Assembly: GCA_963755055.1 (NCBI GenBank)
Contig: CAVWIS010000052.1
Coordinates: 5,045 to 69,044, forward strand
DNA: 64,000 nucleotides
Reading direction: 5' to 3'
Source: AP-16 sp963755055
GTDB lineage: Bacteria > Pseudomonadota > Alphaproteobacteria > Rhizobiales > Xanthobacteraceae
In this document: piece by piece, positions 56,325 through 64,000 of the stretch
Position numbering within the stretch: position 1 is the first letter of the stretch
Layout: each line of letters starts with the position of its first letter
Notes under the pieces: generated by a model
The model's database searches: none
Told to the model about the DNA's origin: nothing
The model's input: the letters and a program-made list of their open reading frames with translations, nothing else
Translations under genes and position numbers: made by a program

Positions 56325-57011
56325 TCAAGCGAGCCGTCGCAGCCACCGGTCGATGTCGTCGAGCACGCTCTCGTAGACCTCGTCCTGCGGCGGGCTCGCG
56401 CGTTTCGGCACCTTGAAGGAGTGATCTCCGCCCTCGACGACGCGGACCTCGGCTGGCGCTAAAAGATCCCGGATGACCGGCGCGAGCTCCTCGGGCGTGC
56501 CGAAGGCGTCGCGCGATCCCTGGACGAAAAGCATCGGCGCCCGGATGGCGGCGAGATGCTTCGTCCGCGGCTTGTCGGGACGGCCCGGCGGATGCAGCGG
56601 GTAGCCGAGCAGCACCAGGCCGGCGATGCCGTCCGGGGCGGACGCCACGACCTGCGAGGCGATGCGCCCGCCCATCGACTTGCCGCCGATCGCAAGCCTT
56701 CCGCGCCTCGTGCCCTGACCCGGGATCCCGTCGCGGAATTTGTCGATCACCCGGCGGTAGCAGGCTTCCAGCTTGTCGTTGCGGTCGGGCAGGCGCCGGC
56801 GCTGCTCGGTGTAGAGGAAGTTGAACGTCACGGTGTCGATGCCGCGCGCCGCCAAAGCTTTGGCGAACCGCACCATGAAGGCGCTGGTCTGGCCGGCACC
56901 GGCGCCGTGGGCGAGGATCAGGCAGATGTCCGCCGGATCCGGTGTCGTCGCCGGGTAGGCGATCGCCGTCACCTGCTCGGACGCGACGTCGACGGCGATC
57001 TTGTCCGGCAT
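56325..57011 (-). CDS. Alpha/beta hydrolase (KANL3/Tex30-like)
   Basis: A 228-residue hydrolase starting at 57011 (MPDKIAVDVASEQVTAIAYP). It has the LAHGAGAGQTSAF oxyanion loop, nucleophile elbow GGKSMGGRIAS (Ser), Asp in FVQGSRDAFG and His in EGGDHSFKVP. It lies 26 nt downstream of ligD on the same strand and may be co-transcribed with the end-joining ligase. Substrate unknown. Confidence 0.85.
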   Translation of the reverse strand: MPDKIAVDVASEQVTAIAYPATTPDPADICLILAHGAGAGQTSAFMVRFAKALAARGIDTVTFNFLYTEQRRRLPDRNDKLEACYRRVIDKFRDGIPGQGTRRGRLAIGGKSMGGRIASQVVASAPDGIAGLVLLGYPLHPPGRPDKPRTKHLAAIRAPMLFVQGSRDAFGTPEELAPVIRDLLAPAEVRVVEGGDHSFKVPKRASPPQDEVYESVLDDIDRWLRRLA

Positions 57012-57037
57012 GGCTGCTCCGGGATCAGGGGGCTCGT

Positions 57038-59512
57038 TTATCGTCTTGGCCCTGAGGGAAGCCGCTGGCGGAGCTTGAAAAAGTTCGGCCAGGGGTCGCG
57101 GGCGAGGTACGCGAGGCGGTGGCGGAGATTGGCCACGGTGAAATGGTCGGAGCGCACCCCCTCGGAGAGCTCGTCCCAGGCGAGCGGCGTCGACACCGAG
57201 GCCTGCGGCAGGGCGCGGGTGGAGTAGGCGCCGACGGCGGTGGCGCCGGGATCGTTGCGAAAATAGTCGATGAAGATGCGTCCGCCGCGGGCGCGTTTCG
57301 ACATGGTCGCGACGTAGCGCTCGGGGCGGGCGCGCGCCATCGCCTCGGCGACCGACGCGGTGAACGCCTTGGCCTCGTCCCAGCCGGCAACGGGCTCGAT
57401 CGGCACCACCACATGCAGCCCCTTGCCGCCCGATGTCTTGACGAAGCTTGCCAGCCCGAGCCCATCGAGCCGTTCGCGCACCTCGCGTGCCGCGGCGATA
57501 ACCGCGTCCCACGGCACGTCCTCTCCGGGATCGAGGTCGAAGATCAGCCGGTCGGGCTTTTCGTAATTTTTCGCCAGCGAGCCCCAGGGGTGGATCTCCA
57601 CCGTGCCGGCCTGAACGAATTCCATGAGCCCGGCGAGACTGTCGATCGCCAGCATCGGCTCCTTCTCGCCGACGTCGACCCGGTGCACCGCGTCGGTCAG
57701 GCCGGCCCATGGATGCTTGGCGAAAAAGCCCTTCTGGTCCGTCCCCGAGGGGTGGCGCAGCAGGCTGAGCGCGCGGCCGGCGATATGCGGCAGGATGCGG
57801 TCGGCGATGTCGGTGTAGAAGTCCGCTAGCCCCTGCTTGGTGATGCCCGGCACCGCCCACAGGATGCGGTCGGGATGGGTCAGCCTGACCGCGGCCGCCG
57901 CCGGAGTCTCTTCGCCGGCTGGGGCGTGGATTCCAAGATGATGTCTTCCGCCGGCTTGTCCTCGCGCAGACCCTTGAAGGATGCCTGGCGGATCAGGCCG
58001 TCGCGGGTCCAGTCGCGATACTCGATGGCGCAGACCAGGCGCGGCTCGATCCAGACGACGCCCTTCTCCTGCCCCGCCGGCAGCGGTTTCTGCAGCGGCG
58101 GCTTCGGCGCCTTCATCCGCTCCAGGTCGTCATAGAGCTTGCGCGCCTGGTCGCCGGACCAGCCGGTGCCCACCCGGCCCGCATAGACCAGCGTCCCATC
58201 CGAATAGTAGCCGAGCAGCAGCGCGCCGATCGAGCGGCTCGCCGCCGTCGAGGCGATGGTGCCGAGAACCACGAATTCCTGGCTCTGCCGGCATTTGGCT
58301 TTCAGCCAATGCTCGCCGCGCCCGGGCCGGTAGGTCGAATCCTTCCGCTTGGAGACGATGCCTTCGAGCCCGAACCGGCACGAATGCTCCAGCATCAGCG
58401 GTCCGTCGGTTTCCAGATGCTCGCTGAAGCGCAACGGCGAGGAGGCGGGGAGGGCCGACATCATTTGCTGCAGCAAATCCTTGCGATCGATGAGCGCCGC
58501 CTTGGTGAGATCGAATCCCTCGCCGTACAGGAGATCGAACACGATGTAGCGGAACCGGTTCTGACGGCCGGCGGTCAGCTCGGCCTGCAGGGCGTTGAAG
58601 CTGGAGATGCCGGAGGAATCCTCGACGACGATCTCGCCGTCGATCAGGGCGGAGCCGAGGGCGAGCTCTGCGAGCGCATCGGCGATGCCGCGAAAACGGT
58701 CGGTCCAGTCGAGCCCCTTGCGGGTGAGCAGCCGGACTTTGCCGCCGTCGATGCGTGCCTGGATGCGGTAGCCGTCGTGCTTGATCTCATGGATCCACTT
58801 GGGTCCGCTGGGCGGCTTGTCGCAGGGCAACGCCAGAGTCGGTTCCAGAAATAACGGCAGCAGCGCTTTTTTCGCGCCGCGCAGCTTGGCGATGTCGGGA
58901 AGCACGACCCGGCTGCGCTTCGCCGCCGCGGCGCGGGCGGCGTGGTCGGTGCGCAGCGCCCCTTCGGCGGCAAGCTCGTCATTGGTGCGGCCGCTCGCCT
59001 GGGAGGTGGTTTCCTCCTCGACGATCTCCGGGTCGCCGGGCCGGCGGGCGAATTCGTCCTCGGCCTTCATCAAGAGCCAGGGCTCGGTCTTCTCGCCCTT
59101 GCGCGGCCGGATGCGGACGAGGTGCCACAGGCCCTTCAGCCGCGCGCCGGTCGAGCCGGAATGCCAGATGACCCTTGTCGAGCCCCTTGTGCGGATCGCC
59201 CTCCGGCAGCCAGCTGCCGCGGTCCCAGACGATCATCGAGCCGCCGCCGTACTCGCCCTTGGGGATATTGCCCTCGAAGTCGAGATACTCGACCGGATGA
59301 TCCTCGGTGCGCACCGCGAGCCGTTTTTCGCCGAGCGCCAGGCTCGGGCCCCTGGTCACCGCCCAGCTCTTCAGCACGCCGTCGAGCTCGAGGCGAAGGT
59401 CGTAGTGCAGCCGCCGCGCCGCATGCTTCTGCACCACGAAACCGCCGGCTGTGTTGCCGGCGGCGTCCGCTGTCGGCTCCGGTGTGCGGGCAAAATCGCG
59501 CTTGCGCGGCAT
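57038..59512 (-). CDS. ligD: Multidomain ATP-dependent DNA ligase D (PE-LIG-POL), two frameshifts
   Basis: It starts at 59512 (MPRKRDFARTPEPTADAAGN). Order: 3'-phosphoesterase domain (VVQKHAARRLHYDLRLELDG; PKGEYGGGSMIVWDRG), a break near 59,165, then the ATP ligase domain with nucleophile Lys in EIKHDGYRIQ and EGIVSKRKDSTYRPGR. A second break near 57,900 leads into the primase-polymerase domain (LTHPDRILWAVPGITKQGLA; DLDPGEDVPW; SGGKGLHVVVP). About 823 residues if repaired. LigD trims, fills and seals double-strand breaks with Ku, whose gene lies 2.3 kb upstream on the same strand. Domain order PE-LIG-POL is the usual rhizobial one. Confidence 0.87.
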
Positions 59513-59886
59513 AGTCGGCGAGCGGCGGGTTGCGGTTCGCCCGCTTCGCGGTCGGCGTTGCCGCCGATTTTGCACCCGTCCTGGCGCGCGCCGGCACAGT
59601 CTGCTCTCAGGCCAATTGTGTATGACGAAGACAATGCCGAAGACGCCGGCCTGCTTTGTTTGGCACCTCGCATGCAGCGAGTCCTCCCTCCCCCCGCTCT
59701 TGCGGCGGGGAGGGATGGGGTGGGGTCGCGCACCGCAGATTCGGAGCAAATAATAGCCCCTCCACCCCGACCGCCTTCGCTTTGCTCAGGCGGTCGACCC
59801 TCCCCGCCAACGGGCGGCAGGGTGGACTCGCGGCACGGCAGTGCCCGGTAGCCGGCGGTATCATGTGCGGTCGCCTCTGTGTGGTC
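59513..59886. other. 374-bp non-coding gap with a palindromic repeat (59,684-59,825)
   Basis: No gene was recognised between ligD and the BRCT-TPR gene. The centre holds an inverted-repeat unit: CTCCCTCCCCCCGC-TCTTGC-GGCGGGGAGGG, then ACCCCGACCGCCTTCGC / CAGGCGGTCGACCC and CCCGCCAACGGGCGGCAGGGT. It is related in style to the unit at 12,621. It could terminate the upstream transcript, which would give ligD its own promoter in the 59,513-59,680 part. Confidence 0.6.
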
Positions 59887-61007
59887 TCACGAAGCCGAAC
59901 CGGCGAGCTGCATTTCGCAGTATTTCAGGGCGCGCTTGGCGCGCGCGGCCCAGGGCGAGGTGCCGTCGTGCGCGAGATATCGCCTCCACCATACCGCCGC
60001 CTCGGCGTGTCGCTCAAGCCGCTGCAGAAAAAGGCCATGTTGAACATGGCGTCGGCATAGCCGGGATCGGCAGCGAGCGCGCGCTTCAGGCAGTCGACCG
60101 CCTCAGCGGTGCGGCGCTGGTCGTCCAGCACGTCGGCGAGGTTGTACCAGGCGAGCGCAAGTCCGGGTCCGCCTTGACGGCGGCCCGATAGGCGGCCTCC
60201 GCCTCGAGGTTGCGCCCGCGTCGCCCGCAGGACATTGCCGAGGTTGAACGGCGCCGCCGGATCGCGCGGGATCGATCTTCATCACCCGCCGGTAGAGCCG
60301 TTCGGCCGTGGCGAGGTCGCCCTGCCTCCTCGGCGGCTTGCGCCTGCGTCGAAACACCGCGTCGGCGTCGCCGGCGGGCTTTTCGACGTCGAGCACGAAC
60401 TGGCCGGTCTTGTCGGTGCGGCCCTGGACCTGCTCGACCAGGATGCGGTCCGAGGATTCGGGAAACAGCTTCAGATTCGAAAGCCGCGCGTCGGGAAGCC
60501 ATTTGCGGATCTCGCGCAGGCTTTTCGTGATCACCGAAAGCCCCGTTCCGGCGGCCAGCAGCCGCGCGACCTGGCGCGCCGCCGCGAGATCGCGAAAGCC
60601 GTAACAGACCGCCGCGGGCCTCGATCAGGCCGAACATGGCGAGCTGGTCGACGACCTCCTTCGGCAGCTTGCTCAAGCTTGGCAAGCTGATCGGCCGTGT
60701 AGGTCTTGGCCTGCTCCGCCGGGGGGTTTTGTCCGACCCATTCGAGAAACTGCCTCTCGCTGGCGATCGGGATCTCGTAGGACTTCGCCTGGGCGAGGCT
60801 GTTCGAGGGCCGGCCGTCGTCGAGCAGCGGCCAACCGAGCTCGCCGACGATCAGCACGTCGGTCTGCCTGGTCACGCCCTCGCGCGGCTTGCCGCCATGC
60901 TTGCGCACCAGCGCGAAGGCGTCCGCCCGCTTCATCGACGCAAGCCGCCCCGTGAAGGCGACGGTGCCTTCGAGCGCCGCGCGATCGGGTTCGGCGTTCT
61001 GCTTCAG
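59887..61007 (-). CDS. BRCT-helical-TPR protein next to (or fused with) Ku, frameshifted
   Basis: The minus strand reads a BRCT domain (LEGTVAFTGRLASMKRADAF, TDVLIVGELGWPLLDDGRPS), a short helix-turn-helix-like region (KTYTADQLAKLSKLPKEVVD QLAMFGLIEA, ITKSLREIRKWLPDARLSNL), then TPR repeats (LATAERLYRRVMKIDPADPA, AVDCLKRALAADPGYADAMF, ending QLAGSAS at 59887). Breaks near 60,675, 60,610, 60,330, 60,260, 60,160 and 60,025. There is no ATG at its natural beginning; a CTG at 61007 or fusion to Ku are the options. BRCT and TPR are protein-binding domains, so it may be an end-joining scaffold (inference). Confidence 0.68.
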
Positions 61008-61864
61008 CGTCCCGTTTTCCTCTTGCCCGGCGGTGTCCGCCCGGGCCCGGGCCTTGGTGCTGGCCGCGGCGGGCTTCTTCTTTGTCTCGGCGCCGATACT
61101 GGCCCGCAGCGCATCCATCAGATTGATGACGCGCTGCGGAGCCGCCTCCTCCTTCGGCGGCTCGACCATGCGGCCGGCCTGCTTGGCCCGGAGCAGCTCG
61201 ACCAGGGCGGTCTCGTAATGGTCCTCGAATGTCGACGGATCAAAATGGGACGCCTTGCTGTCGACGATATGGGCGGCGAGCTCCTTCATCTCCGCCGGCA
61301 ACTTGAGCTCCGGCATGTCCTCGAAATAGGCCGCCTGGCTCGCGGACCTCGTAGGGGTAGCGCAGGGTCGTGGCGAGCAGGCCCTTGTCGAAGGCCTCGA
61401 GCATGATGACATGCTCGCGCCGCGTCAGCACCACGCGGCCCAGCGCCACCATGCCTTTGTCGCGGATCGCATCGCGGATGACGGCGAACGCTTCCTGTCC
61501 GACCTGGTCGGTGGGGGCGATGTAGTACGGGCTATTCAGATAGCGATCGTCGATCTCGGTCCGCGGCACGAAGCTCGTCGATGTCGATGGTGTGGGTGCT
61601 CTCGATCTTGACCTTCTCGATCTCCTCGTCCTCGACCTGGAGATACTGGCCCTTGCCGATCTCGTAGCCGCGGCCGATGTCGTCCTTGTCGACCGGCTCG
61701 CCGGTCTCGGCATCGACCAGCTGCTGCTTGAGCCGGTTGCCGGTCTTCTTGTTGATCCGGTTGAAGGAGACTCGTTCCGAGCTCGAGGCGGCCGGATAGA
61801 GCGCGATCGGGCATGAAACAAGCGATAGTTTCAGGTAACCCTTCCAGTAGGCACGCGGGGCCAT
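61004..61864 (-). CDS. ku: Ku homodimer-type DNA end-binding protein, two or more frameshifts
   Basis: It starts at 61864 (MAPRAYWKGYLKLSLVSCPI; AAGGAG 8 nt upstream), the canonical bacterial Ku N-terminus, with GRGYEIGKGQYLQVEDEEIE, then breaks near 61,568 (continues FVPRTEIDDRYLNSPYYIAP) and 61,345 (continues QAAYFEDMPELKLPAEMKEL), finishing with VINLMDALRASIG and a Lys/Ala-rich tail. Ku rings bind broken DNA ends and recruit LigD. The tail frame runs on without a stop into the BRCT protein; a TGA in another frame at 61,004 would end Ku exactly where the BRCT gene could begin. Core assignment is firm, the 3' end is not. Confidence 0.83.
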
Positions 61865-62196
61865 GGGAAACTCCTTGACGCGACCAACAGCGCCGGCGGC
61901 GACCACGGGGGCCGGCAACCGCACCATCATAGCAGCGAAATGAACCACACCAATCGTTGAGGATTGGCAAATGCATCCGCGCGGGCGTCGCGGAGCCGTC
62001 GCTATACCGCATTGCGGTAGTCCCGCCATGGTATGGCGCCCCGGGGGGAGGATAATTAATTTTTCTAGAAAACAACCCTATGCAAAGTAGGCCACTTGCG
62101 GCGCTCTTTATGGTAAAATCTCCAGCACGGGGCGCGTACGCTCGCCTTGTCAAGCGCCTGAATTGCAATCAGCCAGCTGGGAGAGGATGACCCGAG
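61865..62196. other. 332-bp divergent regulatory region with two small inverted repeats
   Basis: It lies between the Ku start (minus) and the 241-residue gene (plus). Two adjacent 6-3-6 inverted repeats occur: TACCGC-ATT-GCGGTA (62,005-62,019) and CGCCAT-GGT-ATGGCG (62,024-62,038). An AT-rich stretch (62,042-62,075) follows, a sharp drop from the surrounding composition and the most promoter-like DNA here. No gene was recognised. Confidence 0.5.
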
Positions 62197-62922
62197 ATGG
62201 CCACGAAGAAACCCCAGCCAGATGCTGCGAAGCCGAAATACGAGCCGAGCTCACAGGAGCTGGCGGCTCTCGGCAAGTACCTCGCCCGAAAAGCTGACAG
62301 TTCGGGGCCACGACTCAAAGTCGTGAAGGGAAAGGTCGTAAGGATCTCGCCCGACCATCCAGATGAATTCATCGGCTTCGTGCTGCTGATGGATGCGCTC
62401 GGCACTGCGGATGGGGATTTCGTCAATGGTCTCCTCCACCAATTGAGCAATGCGGGTTCAGAGGGGCCGCACGTTGACGAGCACAAACTCAATTACCTGC
62501 TTTCCATTGTCAAAGGTGTTAAGCCGAGAGATCAGCTCGAGGCGATGCTGGCGGCGCAGATGGCCGCAGTACATATGGCGACCATGAAGTTCGCTCGGCG
62601 ACTTGCGCACGTAGAGGATATTCAGCAGCAGGACAGCGCCGAGCGCGCCTTCAACAAGCTCGCCCGGACGTTCACAACCCAGATGGAAGCGCTCAAGCGC
62701 TACCGCACCGGCGGCGAGCAGAAGGTCACGGTCCAGCATGTAACCGTCAGCGAAGGCGGCCAGGCGATCGTGGGCAACGTGACGCAGGCGGCAAGCGAGA
62801 CCGAGTCGGGCAAGGCTGCGGGTTCGCCGCCTGCCCTGCCCGATGCGCGGGACACTCCAATGCCGATCTTGGGCGAACGGGCGGCTTCTCCGGTTGCGGT
62901 AAGACGCAAGTCGACGAAATGA
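62197..62922 (+). CDS. Hypothetical protein, 241 residues, upstream of an HGG-motif protein
   Basis: Not recognised as a characterised family. It starts MATKKPQPDAAKPKYEPSSQ behind a GGGAGAGGA site. The middle is helical (LEAMLAAQMAAVHMATMKFA, QQQDSAERAFNKLARTFTTQ MEALKRYR) and the C-terminus is disordered with basic residues. The stop overlaps the next ATG (ATGA). Similar two-gene pairs accompany mobile regions in rhizobia, by my recollection. The helical part with TTQMEALKRYRTGGEQKVTV is like small DNA-packaging or terminase-associated proteins, but I do not assign that. Confidence 0.68.
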   Translation: MATKKPQPDAAKPKYEPSSQELAALGKYLARKADSSGPRLKVVKGKVVRISPDHPDEFIGFVLLMDALGTADGDFVNGLLHQLSNAGSEGPHVDEHKLNYLLSIVKGVKPRDQLEAMLAAQMAAVHMATMKFARRLAHVEDIQQQDSAERAFNKLARTFTTQMEALKRYRTGGEQKVTVQHVTVSEGGQAIVGNVTQAASETESGKAAGSPPALPDARDTPMPILGERAASPVAVRRKSTK

Positions 62923-63188
62923 CCAGCGACCATCCGCGCAATACCGGCCCGATGCTGTCGAGCCCGCGCTGCGGCGCCAAGACCCGCTCGGGTAAGCCGT
63001 GCATGTCGCCGGCGGTAGGCCACAAGAAGCGTTGTCGCATGCATGGCGGCGCGCCGGGATCGGGCGCACCCAGGGGAAATCAAAACGCGCGCAAGCACGG
63101 CCTTTATACGAAAGCCGCGATTGAAGAGCGGAGACAGCTCCGCGTCCTCATACGGCAGTCGCAGAAGCTGCTGCAGGACATTGAGTGA
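62919..63188 (+). CDS. Small HGG/Cys-His motif protein
   Basis: An 89-residue basic protein with a Cys/His core (CGAKTRSGKPCMSPAVGHKK RCRMHGGAPGSGAPRGNQNA) matching the short zinc-ribbon-like HGGxxxG family found in phage and integrated elements. The KHGLYTKAA end is also typical. It overlaps the upstream gene by ATGA. Function unknown; often beside terminase or integrase genes (family knowledge). Confidence 0.7.
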   Translation: MTSDHPRNTGPMLSSPRCGAKTRSGKPCMSPAVGHKKRCRMHGGAPGSGAPRGNQNARKHGLYTKAAIEERRQLRVLIRQSQKLLQDIE

Positions 63189-63204
63189 GGCAAGGGGATA
63201 TTAT

Positions 63205-63582
63205 TCAAAACAACTGCGCCTTCCGCATGAGACCGACTCCATACCCCAAGGGATGGCGACCTTCGCGGAGCTTTCCCACGTGGGCCAGGATCACGGGGTT
63301 CAACGTGAGGCGCCGTCTCTCGTGCCGATCCGCCGCATGACGACCGAACTCGATCAGGCGAGTCTTCTCCGGATGGAGCGACAGGGCAAACTCCTCAAAC
63401 CGCTTGCGCATCGCGTCCCAGAAGCGTCGGGCATCGACCTCGTGCGCGAAGCCAACGACGATGTCGTCGGCATACCGCACAATCATCAATGCTGGTCTGG
63501 CCGACCAGCCCGTCGCCGCCATACTGCTCGGCCTAGGACGAGGGGCATCAATTCCTCCAGCCATATATGGTCCCCCGACCAC
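63205..63582 (-). pseudogene. Group II intron reverse transcriptase/maturase remnant
   Basis: The minus strand has IVRYADDIVVGFAHEVDARR with the YADD catalytic motif, followed by FWDAMRKRFEEFALSLHPEK TRLIEFGR, which is the palm/RT5-RT7 part of group II intron-encoded proteins. Sequence before RYADD and after RHAADRHERR departs from the family, and the expected FLGFTH region and maturase/HNH domains are absent. No intron domain V was recognised. A broken piece of a retroelement. Confidence 0.78.
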
Positions 63583-63607
63583 GATCTATGGCGGCAGCAT
63601 TAAGTCC

Positions 63608-63925
63608 TCAGCCTGTGGGGTTCTGATCCGTCAATAATTTGATGGTAGTCTCACGATGATGTTTGGAATTGGCGCGATCGACGCCTTCTACGGTGATCGC
63701 GAGCATGCCGTCGTCGAGTCTTCCTATCCAGCCTTTTTCTTTCAGATACCAGAGATGAAACTCCAGATGCTCACGCGGACAGCCTGACATGCGTTCAAGC
63801 TCGTAATCGCCAATGCCGGGTTCCTTGATGTTTTGTCGGCGTTTGACGTATAAAATCGACAGCAGCCGGTCCTGAATGTCGACATCCCGTTCGATGCCTT
63901 TACTGTCGCTGGCTTGCTCGGCCAA
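63608..63925 (-). CDS. Hypothetical winged-helix-like protein
   Basis: A 105-residue protein (MAEQASDSKGIERDVDIQDR) with a likely winged-helix layout: LLSILYVKRRQNIKEPGIGD, YELERMSGCPREHLEFHLWYL recognition-type helix, then KGWIGRLDDGMLAITVEGVD wing. It resembles small transcription-factor-like proteins but no family was recognised. It is next to the retroelement remnant in the low-GC right end. Confidence 0.55.
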   Translation of the reverse strand: MAEQASDSKGIERDVDIQDRLLSILYVKRRQNIKEPGIGDYELERMSGCPREHLEFHLWYLKEKGWIGRLDDGMLAITVEGVDRANSKHHRETTIKLLTDQNPTG

Positions 63926-63943
63926 ATTCCGGCGGAAGTAAGA

Positions 63944-64000
63944 ATGGTTTTTATGCTGAATATCGTACTGGGCGCGTTTGACCGGATCTCTGAGCGTACC
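63944..64000 (+). CDS. Possible 5' end of a further gene, cut by window edge
   Basis: An open frame starts ATG at 63944 (MVFMLNIVLGAFDRISERT) after GGCGGAAG and is still open at the edge. Too short to identify. It is divergent from the winged-helix-like gene. Low confidence. Confidence 0.25.
   Translation, partial: MVFMLNIVLGAFDRISERT

Noticed and set aside
61411..61816. Short plus-strand frames over the Ku gene
   Set aside because: Antisense of conserved Ku sequence with no ribosome site or motif.
63043..63603. A 186-residue plus-strand frame over the RT remnant
   Set aside because: It starts inside the HGG-motif gene and runs antisense to the YADD region; no motif of its own.

Overview
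The window is GC-rich, densely packed chromosomal DNA of an alphaproteobacterium. It most resembles Hyphomicrobiales of the Bradyrhizobium/Xanthobacteraceae kind. The signs are the gene families (several Liv- and Dpp-type ABC importers, CoA ligase, CoA-transferase, acyl-CoA dehydrogenase, a three-domain LigD with Ku) and interspersed palindromic GTAGGRTGGG repeats. This placement is inferred from gene content; no rRNA or tRNA gene was seen.

Left part (1-31,100), transport and catabolism: a minus-strand operon livHMGF-hyuA-hyuB whose genes overlap by 1-4 nt, with a divergent solute-binding protein; a plus-strand trio (Rieske oxygenase, flavin-dependent LLM monooxygenase, SDR); a second Liv operon on the minus strand (livG, acyl-CoA ligase, livH, livM, livK, livF, MaoC); a class-I-PDE-like HD hydrolase divergent from serA; a lytic-transglycosylase/TIR gene split by an in-frame TGA; a Dpp-type importer (dppBCDF) with its binding protein; and an acyl-CoA dehydrogenase.

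Middle (31,084-49,443): a ketopantoate-reductase-like gene; a small secreted protein; an EndoQ-type PHP nuclease fused to a UvrD helicase; a molybdopterin oxidoreductase; a second Dpp/Opp importer operon with an amidase and a GatC/AtzG-like small subunit inside it; and a SWIM-SNF2 helicase.

Right part (49,689-64,000): dienelactone hydrolase, methyltransferase, a Fic protein between two copies of the lysE 3' end, enoyl-CoA hydratase with CaiB-type CoA-transferase, and a non-homologous end-joining block (ligD, Ku, BRCT-TPR). The last 2 kb holds mobile-DNA-associated genes, including a group II intron reverse transcriptase remnant.

Two features cut across the window. First, palindromic repeats sit exactly at gene 3' ends and supply the stop codon of seven genes. 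Second, single-base indels break otherwise intact genes in patches (about 12-18.5 kb, 31.9 kb, 39.3-49 kb, 57.9-61.6 kb), while the rest is clean. I think sequencing or assembly error is the likelier cause, and I give the whole-gene spans with the breaks noted.
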